Counted from the first letter of the stretch, positions 52,001 to 59,555 are shown. The stretch is 64,000 nucleotides of DNA from Clostridiales bacterium FE2011 (GCA_017569305.1 CP069418.1:682001-746000); one strand, 5' to 3'. Notes: generated from the letters alone by a model not told the origin. Numbers and translations are program-made.

Positions 52001-54811
52001 CTGGATATCCATATCAGCCAGAGTACCGTTATTGACTGTTACAGACTTTGTCAGAGTCAGTTCCGCTGTTTTTTCTTTATTTGTAATCAGGAAACTGCCG
52101 TCATTCTTTTGTTCTGTTTTTTCCAGTTCGAAGTGTTCCGCATACGTACCCTCGATTTTTGTTTCTTTCACGGAGTACGTGATTTCATCATCACCTTCAT
52201 ACTGCACCAGGCCGGTAAATGTATAACTCGGCTGATCTGCACTCAAAATCGCAGATTTGCCTTCCACGTCCACAATTTCGCCCTCGCCGACCTGTTTTTG
52301 CAGCTGAATAGTAACCGTCGTTCCCGTCGGCCATTGTGTTCCATTCGCAAGTGTTATTCTGCTTTCAGTAGCAATTGCACTATTCTCTGTCGTATATGCC
52401 CAAGCCTTATTAACGGTAATATTATCCGGTTGCCGTGTATTATTGAAAGTAATTGCGCTTATAGCATTTTCGTCTTCGGTTGCATCCACAATTCCTTTAA
52501 ACTCACTTGACTCAGGTGTTCCACTGATATCATTACTACGGAATTTGGCAATTGCATATTCGACATTGTCATAATACTCCGGGAAAGCCGCATAAACCAC
52601 ACCACTGGCACCCATATATACAATTGTTATATAGTATTCTTCTGTATCGCAGATATAGGTTCCCTTTGTTGTTGATGCTTTGCCCTTTTCTTTGATTTTA
52701 AAGACTCTTCCGCCTTGACCATTATTATACAATACGGAATAAGCCATAGACGGGCCGCTGTTAGTCAGCGTTGCCACTTTTGTCCAATGTACATCACTGG
52801 TATCATTTGCTTCATTTTCATCCCATTGATATAAATCAAACTCAAACACTTCACTTGCGGCAGGCGATACATTATTCACTTTTTTCCCAAATTGTGTATC
52901 TGCATCCACTGCAAGTGTAAGAGATTTGTTTCTGCAATGCCATTCATTTTGTTGATTTCCGCTTGTCACCTCGCCACCAGATATGATCCAACCTTCACTA
53001 GACGTCGTAATAGTTGTTTTTGAGGTTCCCTGCGGGATTAGGAACATGCCAATTGCTTCATTTAGCTCCACAGACGTTGCATTTGGCATATTGAAAACAA
53101 CATGAGAAGAAAGCCATTCTTTACCATCATCAGTATCAGCATTTGTTCCATCTGAATAAGTATACTCTATTTTTCCAATGTGAACGTCAGTTCCAAGTTC
53201 GTTGAAAACAATGGTTTGATTTTTATGCAAATGTATCTTTAACGGAGATCCATCTAGCTTAAAATCAATTTCAGACGGATCAATGTAAATCGTTTTTCCA
53301 TCTTCAAAAACCGTCAAGTCAAATCCTTGAGACGTTGGTTTATATGTTGCCTCCTTTTGGCGCAGAATATCAGACATAGCCTGGCCATGATTTAAAATAG
53401 GATTTACAATAGATTGTGCTATCTTCTCCGCAGATGATTCAACCACAATCACATTCGATTTTTTATTCAGAATCTTACTTTCATCTTCTTTGTCTATAAA
53501 CAGCACCACATCGCCAGTATTTGGTGCATTCATATGCATAACACCATCAATATGTCCTGCAACAACTGAACCTGTTGCATTTCCGCCAAGATCTGGTTGG
53601 ACATTAACGTCATCGCCACCATGGCATATATAATAATTGGTTGCAAAATTCGTTTGCATATGGCCTGTCTGGTTAAATGTTTGAGCTGTAACACCATAGT
53701 TAACCCCAGGTCCGAGAACCCACATTGGATTCAGCGCATTCTCCAACGGATAATAGGAAAGTATGAATTTATGTTCCATATGGAGGATGTGCTGTTCGTC
53801 ATCTGTCTCCTGTGTATATTGATATGTATATTTATAGCTTTTGATATAGTCCACATCGTAATATTTATCTTCAGTCGGTTTGTTTGGACCTGCAGAGATA
53901 CCACCAGCGTTAGGTTTCGCTGTTATTACTTTTGCGGTTATTCCTTGCCAGTTGGGCGAATAGTTTTGCCCATCAGACCATCCATCTTCAACATTTATGA
54001 TAGTTTTTGCTGATCCGTCTGTCGTCAAATTTATTGTTTTATAGTATTTGCTATTTCCGTCTGCACTGGTAGCTTCCAGAACTACATAGTACACACCCGA
54101 CTCAATAGCTGTAGTATTTCCAGTTGGATCAAATTCAATGACAACATCCAGTTCCTTTGTATTCCCCTGCTTGAATCCTGTGCGGTAATCAACAGCTCCA
54201 TCGCTGACCGGTCCGTTTGTACCTAACGGATCATAGCCGGTGAAGCTCTGATTCATAATTGTATTATATTTTTCAGTCTGATTACGTGCTATATCCTTGA
54301 GCTTACCAATATGAGGCAGCTCTTCCGTTGTATGAACCAGACGAACCTTCAGATTGCTTTTGACTTCATCAGGAAGATCACTGTATGCAAGGCCAATAGG
54401 ATTATGCTGATCATCACTATACGCTTGATATTCCTGATTGCTTAATCCCGGAATATGAACAGTAAACGGAGTTTGCGTTCCTGCTCGGTTACCAAGATTC
54501 ACAATACTCCAGTATGTATTGTTAGGACTGTTTGCAACTGTACCAGCAGAAAAATCCGACGTATCCATTACGATCAGATAGTAGTTTCCCGTCACACTCG
54601 GCGCAGCAATCGGATTATCATCATAATCATGGAAACTGACTTCCACATCAAAGTCTTCTGTATTTCCATCAGCGCCTCTTGTCGCTGGCGCATTCAATGG
54701 TCCCCTTCTTCCTTCTGCAGGCTGATCTGCCAGTACGGATACAGGGAGAATATTCACCAGCATCACGAGAGTGAGCAGGAAAGCGATTGTTTTCTTCATC
54801 GTGTACTTCAT
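43070..54811 (-). CDS. Giant secreted Cna-B repeat surface protein (3,913 residues)
   Basis: The start is the ATG at 54811 (GAGGGAACCTG upstream); the same frame has an earlier TTG that would be less usual. MKKTIAFLLTLVMLVNILPV is the signal peptide. Residues about 30-830 are a unique N-terminal region without a family I know. Then come divergent Cna-B-like domains, then 23 near-identical 97-residue Cna-B units (residues 1041-3271), then two SpaA/DUF5979-like domains and about four Cna-B domains (KKLWKDENNSDGLRP and similar). The end is ETPLGVDVIINHVGDCFD with no LPXTG motif or hydrophobic anchor. Cna-B domains form stalks, often with internal isopeptide bonds, so the product is likely a very long surface fibre or adhesin. 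It follows the Glu-rich protein gene on the same strand. Confidence 0.9.
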   Translation of the reverse strand: MKYTMKKTIAFLLTLVMLVNILPVSVLADQPAEGRRGPLNAPATRGADGNTEDFDVEVSFHDYDDNPIAAPSVTGNYYLIVMDTSDFSAGTVANSPNNTYWSIVNLGNRAGTQTPFTVHIPGLSNQEYQAYSDDQHNPIGLAYSDLPDEVKSNLKVRLVHTTEELPHIGKLKDIARNQTEKYNTIMNQSFTGYDPLGTNGPVSDGAVDYRTGFKQGNTKELDVVIEFDPTGNTTAIESGVYYVVLEATSADGNSKYYKTINLTTDGSAKTIINVEDGWSDGQNYSPNWQGITAKVITAKPNAGGISAGPNKPTEDKYYDVDYIKSYKYTYQYTQETDDEQHILHMEHKFILSYYPLENALNPMWVLGPGVNYGVTAQTFNQTGHMQTNFATNYYICHGGDDVNVQPDLGGNATGSVVAGHIDGVMHMNAPNTGDVVLFIDKEDESKILNKKSNVIVVESSAEKIAQSIVNPILNHGQAMSDILRQKEATYKPTSQGFDLTVFEDGKTIYIDPSEIDFKLDGSPLKIHLHKNQTIVFNELGTDVHIGKIEYTYSDGTNADTDDGKEWLSSHVVFNMPNATSVELNEAIGMFLIPQGTSKTTITTSSEGWIISGGEVTSGNQQNEWHCRNKSLTLAVDADTQFGKKVNNVSPAASEVFEFDLYQWDENEANDTSDVHWTKVATLTNSGPSMAYSVLYNNGQGGRVFKIKEKGKASTTKGTYICDTEEYYITIVYMGASGVVYAAFPEYYDNVEYAIAKFRSNDISGTPESSEFKGIVDATEDENAISAITFNNTRQPDNITVNKAWAYTTENSAIATESRITLANGTQWPTGTTVTIQLQKQVGEGEIVDVEGKSAILSADQPSYTFTGLVQYEGDDEITYSVKETKIEGTYAEHFELEKTEQKNDGSFLITNKEKTAELTLTKSVTVNNGTLADMDIQFVVKDEDGETVTTVTMKYPSEFTDGSKSVRLTQADGILPGETYTVIETATSAQQAGYTRTTTVTVGETATPFTGIDNPSGTVVINEDTNLGSIEFGNAYILETVDIEVDKAWLNADGSKTWPNGVTVGIQLTADGSDVTGKTATLSADQTSYKFTSLPKYKADGTTAIAYSVKEAEVPGYDSDVGTLTNGKITVTNTQETVEVEVDKAWLNADGSKTWPNGVTVGIQLTADGSDVTGKTATLSADQTSYKFTSLPKYKADGTTAIAYSVKEAEVPGYDSDVGTLTNGKITVTNTQETVEVEVDKAWLNADGSKTWPNGVTVGIQLTADGSDVTGKTATLSADQTSYKFTSLPKYKADGTTAIAYSVKEAEVPGYDSDVGTLTNGKITVTNTQETVEVEVDKAWLNADGSKTWPNGVTVGIQLTADGSDVTGKTATLSADQTSYKFTSLPKYKADGTTEIAYSVKEAEVPGYDSDVGTLTNGKITVTNTQETVEVEVDKAWLNADGSKTWPNGVTVGIQLTADGSDVTGKTATLSADQTSYKFTSLPKYKADGTTAIAYSVKEAEVPGYDSDVGTLTNGKITVTNTQETVEVEVDKAWLNADGSKTWPNGVTVGIQLTADGSDVTGKTATLSADQTSYKFTSLPKYKADGTTAIAYSVKEAEVPGYGSEVSDLTNGKITITNKQGTVDISVDKAWLNADGSKTWPNGVTVGIQLTADGSDVTGKTATLSADQTSYKFTSLPKYKADGTTAIAYSVKEAEVPGYDSDVGTLTNGKITVTNTQETVEVEVDKAWLNADGSKTWPNGVTVGIQLTADGSDVTGKTATLSADQTSYKFTSLPKYKADGTTAIAYSVKEAEVPGYDSDVGTLTNGKITVTNTQETVEVEVDKAWLNADGSKTWPNGVTVGIQLTADGSDVTGKTATLSADQTSYKFTSLPKYKADGTTEIAYSVKEAEVPGYDSDVGTLTNGKITVTNTQETLEVEVDKAWLNADGSKTWPNGVTVGIQLTADGSDVTGKTATLSADQTSYKFTSLPKYKADGTTEIAYSVKEAEVPGYDSDVGTLTNGKITVTNTQETVEVEVDKAWLNADGSKTWPNGVTVGIQLTADGSDVTGKTATLSADQTSYKFTSLPKYKADGTTAIAYSVKEAEVPGYDSDVGTLTNGKITVTNTQETVEVEVDKAWLNADGSKTWPNGVTVGIQLTADGSDVTDKTATLSADQTSYKFTSLPKYKADGTTAIAYSVKEAEVPGYDSDVGTLANGKITVTNTQETVEVEVDKAWLNADGSKTWPNGVTVGIQLTADGSDVTGKTATLSADQTSYKFTSLPKYKADGTTAIAYSVKEAEVPGYDSDVGTLTNGKITVTNTQETVEVEVDKAWLNADGSKTWPNGVTVGIQLTADGSDVTGKTATLSADQTSYKFTSLPKYKADGTTAIAYSVKEAEVPGYGSEVSDLTNGKITITNKQGTVDISVDKAWLNADGSKTWPNGVTVGIQLMADGSDVTDKTATLSADQTSYKFTSLPKYKADGTTEIAYSVKEAEVPGYDSDVGTLTNGKITVTNTQETVEVEVDKAWLNADGSKTWPNGVTVGIQLTADGSDVTGKTATLSADQTSYKFTSLPKYKADGTTAIAYSVKEAEVPGYDSDVGTLTNGKITVTNTQETVEVEVDKAWLNADGSKTWPNGVTVGIQLTADGSDVTGKTATLSADQTSYKFTSLPKYKADGTTAIAYSVKEAEVPGYDSDVGTLTNGKITVTNTQETVEVEVDKAWLNADGSKTWPNGVTVGIQLTADGSDVTGKTATLSADQTSYKFTSLPKYKADGTTEIAYSVKEAEVPGYDSDVGTLTNGKITVTNTQETVEVEVDKAWLNADGSKTWPNGVTVGIQLTADGSDVTGKTATLSADQTSYKFTSLPKYKADGTTEIAYSVKEAEVPGYDSDVGTLTNGKITVTNTQETVEVEVDKAWLNADGSKTWPNGVTVGIQLTADGSDVTGKTATLSADQTSYKFTSLPKYKADGTTEIAYSVKEAEVPGYDSDVGTLTNGKITVTNTQETVEVEVDKAWLNADGSKTWPNGVTVGIQLTADGSDVTGKTATLSADQTSYKFTSLPKYKADGTTAIAYSVKEAEVPGYDSDVGTLTNGKITVTNTQETVEVEVDKAWLNADGSKTWPNGVTVGIQLTADGSDVTGKTATLSADQTSYKFTSLPKYKADGTTEIAYSVKEAEVPGYDSDVGTLTNGKITVTNTQETVEVEVDKAWLNADGSKTWPNGVTVGIQLTADGSDVTGKTATLSADQTSYKFTSLPKYKADGTTAIAYSVKELDVAGYTSSIGALENGKITVTNTQKTGDLTVSKTLVSDAAVDADQVFEFTVVLSDTTINGTYGDMTFVDGVATVELKDGETVTASGLPIDIEFSVKEEEYEQFTTEAEGASGIIIENEECIADFTNTRKVGDLEVSKTVKSSVSTDADKKFEFTVTLSDTTINKTYGDMTFINGVATFELKDGETATATGLPTDIEYTVEEAESTDYTVTSTNSEGTITVEGCAAEFVNARILTSVAVKKLWKDENNSDGLRPTGLKIELLADGELTGKSVNLNADNNWVGQIDQLPKRKDGKEIVYTWKEPNVVGYTLTGTSTSGSLTTLTNTHEAEKTKVEVKKVWVDSGEHPADVEVQLYADGKALGDAVKLNAGNGWKFSWNNLCRNVRDDGVVREIKYTVAETKIPEGYVAKITGNASTGFVITNTKETGKLVIEKEFDIQIPEEEPEEEVMTTDIEIVKIWDDNNNKDGNRPKSITVHLYAGGEEVRSAKLTAANGWKHTFGELPKFVNGHPITYTVKEDPVRWYVAEIHGYTIRNKYQPEMTSVSVRKVWDDENNKHMFRPTSVHMTLSNGMSVILNEENGWMASITGLPTMVNGKPAEYTWTEQEVIGYELESMETEGTVTTFTNKPWSRPDKPTEGKTPRLPGEEIIIEEYETPLGVDVIINHVGDCFD
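44999..51691. repeat. Tandem array of 23 x 291-bp units
   Basis: The array is exactly 6,693 bp, 23 copies of a 291-bp unit encoding one Cna-B domain each (VDKAWLNADGSKTWPNG ... TNTQET). Most copies differ only at a handful of bases: Ala or Glu in KADGTTA/EIAY, a synonymous change in the TTCACG/A codon, CCAGG/CCATG, and ACTTC/ACCTC. Copies 6 and 14 (from the N-terminus) carry a distinct C-terminal half (GYGSEVSDLTNGKITITNKQ). Since 291 is divisible by 3, unequal exchange changes protein length without frameshift. Confidence 0.95.
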
Positions 54812-54860
54812 CAGGTTCCCTCTTTTCAACAAACTATTCAGTCGTTAAGAAGCAGCTTAA

Positions 54861-54882
54861 GCCGTACCCATTCGGGCACGGC
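54861..54882 (-). other. Hairpin between the Glu-rich gene and the Cna-B gene
   Basis: GCCGTGCCC and GGGTACGGC (minus strand; one mismatch, loop GAAT) form a hairpin 50 bases before the giant gene, in the 80-base gap following the upstream gene. No T tract follows. It may protect the giant mRNA or act as a partial attenuator. Confidence 0.4.
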
Positions 54883-54891
54883 AAATGTATA

Positions 54892-56124
54892 TCAGTCTTC
54901 CTGATTTTCCTCTAAGTATACCAGTATTCTCCAGTACACTATGTTATTTTCAGGAGTAACGACAACGTCCATTGTAGTCTTGGTTTCATTGGGTATATCG
55001 TACCAAGTTTCTTCATCCGGACTATACTGCCACTGCACGGTGTATTGCAGTTCGTCATATCCTTCCATAACTGCCACGAAATGGGCGGTATCGCCAATGA
55101 TCGGTTCCGGCACATCCCAAGTCACATCAACCCTGATATGCCTTTCAGGAGTTGTTTCAGACTCTGGTATGTTTTCTTCTGTTTCTTCAATGTCCGCCGG
55201 ATCTTCTTCAGCAGGTTCTTCTCCCTCAGTTAATTCATTCACATTCTCATTTGTTTCTTCTGAGTCATCTGTTATTTCCGTATTCTCTTCATTCTCCGGG
55301 TTTTCTGCAGTTTCTTCCCCATTCTCTTCCTCTATAGTTTCATCCTCCGGAGCTTTTTCCGTTTCTTCCTCTTCTTCAATTATTTCATCCGGCTCGTCAT
55401 TTGTTTCTTCTTCATCTATTTCTTCCGCCGGTATTTCATTTTCTGCTATCTCATCAGCTGGTTTCTCTTCGTCCTCTTCTGCCTGTTCTTCGGTTTCCTC
55501 TGGCTGCTCCGCCTGTTCAGCTAACCAGCTTTCATATTCAGCTTCATTCATAATGAAGACATTCAGCTTTGCCATGAGGTTGGGTTCCACAGGTCCCAGG
55601 GTGACCAGGTAGGATCCTGCCTCAGCATACCAGCTGATGACTGTCTGACTTGTTTCGTCATTTGTCAGGGTTCTGGCAGGGTTATCTGAAAGCCTGTCGG
55701 ATTTCTCCACTGTGATCCAGCCATGACGACCCAGCACAACCAGATTCACCTGTTGTGCATGATCTATGTCCAGCTTCAGGACTGCGGGCTTTGTCTTCTT
55801 CATCGTCCCGCTCCAGGAGTCGCCGATACGGACAGCCTTGGTGATGATAATCTCCATGCTGTCGGCAGCTTCCTCCTCAACCGCTTCTTCCGGATCCACC
55901 ACCTCAGACTCGGCTGCCTGAGGCTCGGTTGCCTCCGGCTCCGTCGTCTCCGGTTCTGTTGTCTCGGGTTCGGTTGTTTCCGGTACAGACTCTTCCTGTT
56001 CAACAGGCGCCAGGTCTGTAGGTGTGGCAGTTACATCTTCAGCAGCTGCCCACACGGAAACAGCGCAGATCATCAGCATCACTGCGCAGATCACGAGAAA
56101 CATCTGGATGAAACGATTTTTCAT
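54892..56124 (-). CDS. Secreted Glu-rich protein with Ig-like end, upstream of giant protein
   Basis: The protein has 410 residues. FIQMFLVICAVMLMICAVSV with WAAAED after it is a signal peptide. Residues about 35-60 are ETTEPETTEPE-type repeats. Residues about 85-195 (ITKAVRIGDSWSGTMKKTKP ... WYAEAGSYLVTLGP) look like a bacterial pre-peptidase C-terminal type beta-sandwich. Then a 140-residue almost pure Glu/Asp/Asn/Thr linker, then an Ig-like domain (VQWQYSPDEETWYDI). It shares strand and short spacing with the giant gene, so it is likely co-expressed. No anchor is visible. Confidence 0.75.
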   Translation of the reverse strand: MKNRFIQMFLVICAVMLMICAVSVWAAAEDVTATPTDLAPVEQEESVPETTEPETTEPETTEPEATEPQAAESEVVDPEEAVEEEAADSMEIIITKAVRIGDSWSGTMKKTKPAVLKLDIDHAQQVNLVVLGRHGWITVEKSDRLSDNPARTLTNDETSQTVISWYAEAGSYLVTLGPVEPNLMAKLNVFIMNEAEYESWLAEQAEQPEETEEQAEEDEEKPADEIAENEIPAEEIDEEETNDEPDEIIEEEEETEKAPEDETIEEENGEETAENPENEENTEITDDSEETNENVNELTEGEEPAEEDPADIEETEENIPESETTPERHIRVDVTWDVPEPIIGDTAHFVAVMEGYDELQYTVQWQYSPDEETWYDIPNETKTTMDVVVTPENNIVYWRILVYLEENQED

Positions 56125-56250
56125 AGTCCCGACTCCTTTGTGTGAATGTAATAACCAGTATCCACAGATCGCTCTGTGTAACTATCGTATTATTCTTGTG
56201 TCGTTTATGTGTAATAGTGCAAACGATTAATCTCTGCACTCAATCATATT

Positions 56251-56279
56251 ATCCTACCATAACAATCTTTTGTTTTCAA
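56251..56279 (-). promoter_or_regulatory. Candidate promoter of the surface-protein operon
   Basis: TTGAAA (56274-56279), 17 bases, TAGGAT (56251-56256) on the minus strand, about 130 bases before the Glu-rich gene. The -10 is imperfect. Otherwise 56125-56513 is AT-rich and without genes. Confidence 0.4.
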
Positions 56280-56513
56280 GCGTTTGAGAGGTTTCTGACC
56301 AGTGTTTTCCAGATAGTTAATTACATGGCCTTTTTGCTTGTTTGGCCATGTAATCTTTGTGACTTCCTCACTTTTATCATACTTTTTCGATTGTATAAAC
56401 CTATCTGTTTTTTTGTGTTTTTTATTTGATTTATGCTCTTTTTTGTACTGGTATACAGGTACTTCTTTCCTTTACTTAGTTACATTAATAAAGAAATATG
56501 GTTATTTCATGCA

Positions 56514-56545
56514 CAAAAAAACGCGTTCCCCTGCGGGAACGCGTT
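56514..56545 (-). terminator. Terminator of the SARP-type regulator gene
   Basis: AACGCGTTCCC and GGGAACGCGTT (11 bp; 56520-56530 with 56535-56545), loop of 4, followed on the minus strand by seven T. Confidence 0.9.
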
Positions 56546-56566
56546 GTGATTGAGTTCAGGAAGTGA

Positions 56567-57799
56567 TTATTCCAGTCTGGGCTCGATTTCCGGATGATCC
56601 GGAGCCATGTTCTGGGAATTCAGGGGGCCGACGCGGTAATTGAAGACAATGTTGCTGTTGGGGTAACTGCGGTAGAACACCCGCTTGATACGTTCAAGTA
56701 CCATGCCGCCGGTGTTGTAGTTTACCGTGGGCAGGAGCAGGGCGAAAACCGTGGGAGCGAAACGGGTGATGGTATCACCTTTGCGCAGGTTCTTCGTCAG
56801 GATCTCCAGAAGGCCGTTCATGATGTTGTTCTGCCGCATGGTGTCAATTTCCTTATCGTTATAGGGAGACACCATGATGATCGCCAGGAACATGGTCGCA
56901 CCCAGGCGTTCCAGGTTACGCATCTGGAGGTTGAAGATTTCTTTGAATACGGTGTATTCGCACACGAAGGCGCCGCGGCGTTCGCCGCTCTCACGCAGTT
57001 CGTTGCGGATGGATTCGAGGTTAAAGTCCAGGGTTTTGCCGGCAGATACGATCTGCTTGTAGAACTCCTGCAGGTCTTCGCTGGGCTGTACGCCGAGGTA
57101 GTGATAATTCAGCTGGACAACGTGCTTGTACTGCACCAGGGCTTCGCCGGTCCGGTTGATCTTGATCAGAGCGGACATCAGCTCCATGTGGAGACGGTCA
57201 TCAAAGGAATCCACATCCAGTGCGCGACGGCAGATGCTCACGATATCTGCGTACTGTCCGCTGGTCTTCAGCATTTCAATATAGGCATAAACGGCAGCCA
57301 TGTACTTGTTGTGCATGGTAGTGGCCTTCGCCAGCGCCCACTCGTTCTGCTCGGAGTGCTGCAGCAGGTCGCCCTGGTACTTCTCCAGCAGCTGGTTGTA
57401 CAGGCGGCGCAGTTCTGCCTGGGGTACATTGTTCTCCGCCAGGCGGTTAAAGATCGAATCGATCTCGTACATGTCGATGGTCATGTTTTCCGGGCACTGC
57501 CAGTGATAGGCACCGCGGTCGGAAACCACGCACGCACCCAGCGCGGGATCAATCTGGTTAAGCAGCACACGCAGACGGCTGACGAGCGTCTTCAGGGCGT
57601 TCTCAGGATTGGTGCTCTTTTCTTCGTCCCACAGGGCAGCCAGCAGTTTCTGGTTCGGGACCCGCTCTCCTTCGTTCAGGATAAGATACTGAACAAGGGC
57701 CGCGCCCTTTTTGGACTTGACCGCAAGCTGATCTGTCTTCTTCTCGTCTATATAGATCAGGAAGTGATCCATCATTTGAATCCGAATGGTTTCTGCCAT
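56567..57799 (-). CDS. SARP/BTAD-type regulator with degenerate GGDEF-like C-terminus
   Basis: The protein has 410 residues from the ATG at 57799 (GAGGGAGAG upstream). Residues about 1-95 are an OmpR/SARP winged helix (KKGAALVQYLILNEGERVPN, LLAALWDEEK, LKTLVSRLRVLL). Residues about 105-260 are the helical BTAD/TPR domain (EKYQGDLLQHSEQNEWALAK, ALDVDSFDDRLHMELM). Residues about 290-395 end in LRKGDTITRFAPTVFALLLP and MVLERIKRVFY, resembling GGDEF motifs (RxGD...RF...FALLLP) but without the GGDEF active site. It may sense a nucleotide or be a structural relic. The surface-protein locus lies downstream. Confidence 0.75.
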   Translation of the reverse strand: MAETIRIQMMDHFLIYIDEKKTDQLAVKSKKGAALVQYLILNEGERVPNQKLLAALWDEEKSTNPENALKTLVSRLRVLLNQIDPALGACVVSDRGAYHWQCPENMTIDMYEIDSIFNRLAENNVPQAELRRLYNQLLEKYQGDLLQHSEQNEWALAKATTMHNKYMAAVYAYIEMLKTSGQYADIVSICRRALDVDSFDDRLHMELMSALIKINRTGEALVQYKHVVQLNYHYLGVQPSEDLQEFYKQIVSAGKTLDFNLESIRNELRESGERRGAFVCEYTVFKEIFNLQMRNLERLGATMFLAIIMVSPYNDKEIDTMRQNNIMNGLLEILTKNLRKGDTITRFAPTVFALLLPTVNYNTGGMVLERIKRVFYRSYPNSNIVFNYRVGPLNSQNMAPDHPEIEPRLE

Positions 57800-57909
57800 G
57801 TTTTCTCTCCCTCGTACCCTTTTACTCTGCCGTGTTAAAGCGTTTACTCTTTGCAAATGTTGCGCAATTGTTTCCTGCAAATCAACAGACGTTCACATTT
57901 TACAATACG

Positions 57910-58077
57910 GTTACATTGTAGCAGTCTGTATCCCATTTTGCAAGTATTTTGTTACATGAGTCAGAAAACCTTTTCAAAAATATTTTCATGTATCAGTTAC
58001 AAATTGAACCTTCATTTTCCTATACCTTTCGGCAAAATCGAAAAGTCATGCTGTCAAAAACTTACTTCACAGTTACA
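57910..58077. repeat. Four GTTACA direct repeats upstream of the SARP gene
   Basis: GTTACA occurs at 57910, 57951, 57996 and 58072 in the AT-rich gap of 446 bases between the SARP gene and tadA. SARP proteins bind direct heptamer repeats, so these could be autoregulatory sites, but the spacing (41, 45 and 76) is irregular. Besides the tadA promoter I see nothing else in this gap. Confidence 0.3.
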
Positions 58078-58177
58078 TAACCTTGCCTATGTTGGTTTCA
58101 TGGCCGGCTTCACAAAGCATGTTTTGAGTCCCTCAGGTGTAACCGAAATTGCTCAGGATTGTCCTTGTTCTCAAATG

Positions 58178-58205
58178 TTGACATTTTCCTTTGTCTCTAT
58201 AATAA
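58178..58205 (+). promoter_or_regulatory. Promoter of the tadA operon
   Basis: TTGACA (58178-58183), 16 bases, TAATAA (58200-58205), with TATAAT two bases earlier at 14-base spacing. About 40 bases before the tadA start. Confidence 0.5.
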
Positions 58206-58245
58206 TGAAGGCAAACAATGGATATCCGGAAAGGAGGAGAACGCC

Positions 58246-58716
58246 ATGAATACACAGGACCGGGCCGGTATGCTGGAAGCCATGAAGGAGGCTGAGAAAG
58301 CCTTTGCCGAAGGCGAGGTGCCTGTCGGTGCCGCACTGTATCACGGCGATACCCTCCTCTGGGCGGATCATAACCGGCGGGAAGCGCAGAAGGATCCCAC
58401 CGCCCATGCGGAAATGCTGTGCCTGCGCAACGGCGCGGCAAAGCTTGGGAACTGGCGCCTGAAGGACTGTACGCTGTATGTGACCCTGGAGCCCTGTCCC
58501 ATGTGCTCCGGTGCGCTCCTCATGAGCCGGCTGGGCCGGTGCGTATTCGGCGCTGCCGATCCGGAAGCCGGCTGCTGCGGCAGCATTTACGACCTGCCGG
58601 CGGATCCGCTGCTTCACGGACATACAGTCTGGGAGCAGTCTGATTCCGGAGAGGAATGCAGGGAACTGCTGAATCGTTTCTTTAGTGAGAGACGTCCGGA
58701 AGGAGGAAACGAATGA
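58246..58716 (+). CDS. tadA: tRNA adenosine deaminase
   Basis: The protein has 156 residues from the ATG at 58246 (AAGGAGG upstream); a longer frame runs through the promoter. HAEMLCL carries the zinc His and catalytic Glu, and EPCPMCSGAL the two zinc cysteines. It converts A34 to inosine in tRNA-Arg(ACG), allowing reading of CGN codons. It overlaps the next gene by ATGA. Confidence 0.95.
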   Translation: MNTQDRAGMLEAMKEAEKAFAEGEVPVGAALYHGDTLLWADHNRREAQKDPTAHAEMLCLRNGAAKLGNWRLKDCTLYVTLEPCPMCSGALLMSRLGRCVFGAADPEAGCCGSIYDLPADPLLHGHTVWEQSDSGEECRELLNRFFSERRPEGGNE

Positions 58717-59555
58717 ATAAGATTCTGCTGACATCTCTTCTGGTTCTTTCCCTGCTGTGCTCCGTAGGATGCGGTGAACAGACGGAAGAGCCGGAAATGT
58801 CCTTGCTGGCGATCAACGTACGTAAAGCGGACGCGTTGCTGCTGCGCTGCGGCCAGAGCGCCTACCTGATCGATACAGGCATCAAAAAGAACTCGGACAT
58901 CCTTCTCGATGTGCTGAGGAAGGAAGGCATCACAAAGCTGACAGGCGTGATCCTGACCCACACCCATGCGGATCACACCGGTGGGCTGAAAGCGCTGCTG
59001 GAATCTGAAATTGTCGTCGAGAACATTTATACTTCAAAGTACTATGTGCTGAAGAAGGAAGACGGAAAGCATCCCGTTGAGAAAGCCACCAAGAAAACGG
59101 ATCATGAGATTAATTACCTGGCGTCCGGTGATACGCTCCCGCTGGACGGCGGAAAGCTGACGGTTCTCGGCCCGCTGGAATTGAATGAGGATGCGGAAAA
59201 CAACAATTCCCTGGTCATCCTGGCGGAAGGCGGCGGCGGAAGCATCCTACTGACGGGAGATATGGAATTCCCGGAAGAGGATTCCCTGCTGAAAGCTGGT
59301 CTCATCCCCCACGCGGATGTGCTGAAGGTCGGCAACCACGGTGAAGGAGACGCCACCTGCAATGCCTTTGTAAATGCTGTACAGCCTTCCCTGGCGGTGA
59401 TCTCCACCAATACGGAAGACGAACCGGATACGCCGGATCCCCGGGTACTCAAGCTGCTGAATGACAGCAAGATTCCTGTGCTGATCACCCAGGATGCCGA
59501 AGAAGGCGTGCTGGTAACCCTCCGGAACGGGGAAATCACGACAGAAATGAAATAA
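58713..59555 (+). CDS. Secreted/lipoprotein metallo-beta-lactamase-fold hydrolase (ComEC C-terminal-like)
   Basis: The protein has 280 residues. The N-terminus is a signal peptide ending in LLCSVGCGE, which resembles a lipobox. The metal site THTHADHTGG lies at residues 82-91; LTGDMEFPEE gives the Asp and VGNHGEGD a further His. The sequence AINVRKADALLLRCG matches the opening of ComEC/Rec2-type hydrolase domains. A role in degrading nucleic acid or another substrate at the cell surface is inferred. It overlaps tadA by 4 bases, probably without functional link. Confidence 0.75.
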   Translation: MNKILLTSLLVLSLLCSVGCGEQTEEPEMSLLAINVRKADALLLRCGQSAYLIDTGIKKNSDILLDVLRKEGITKLTGVILTHTHADHTGGLKALLESEIVVENIYTSKYYVLKKEDGKHPVEKATKKTDHEINYLASGDTLPLDGGKLTVLGPLELNEDAENNNSLVILAEGGGGSILLTGDMEFPEEDSLLKAGLIPHADVLKVGNHGEGDATCNAFVNAVQPSLAVISTNTEDEPDTPDPRVLKLLNDSKIPVLITQDAEEGVLVTLRNGEITTEMK

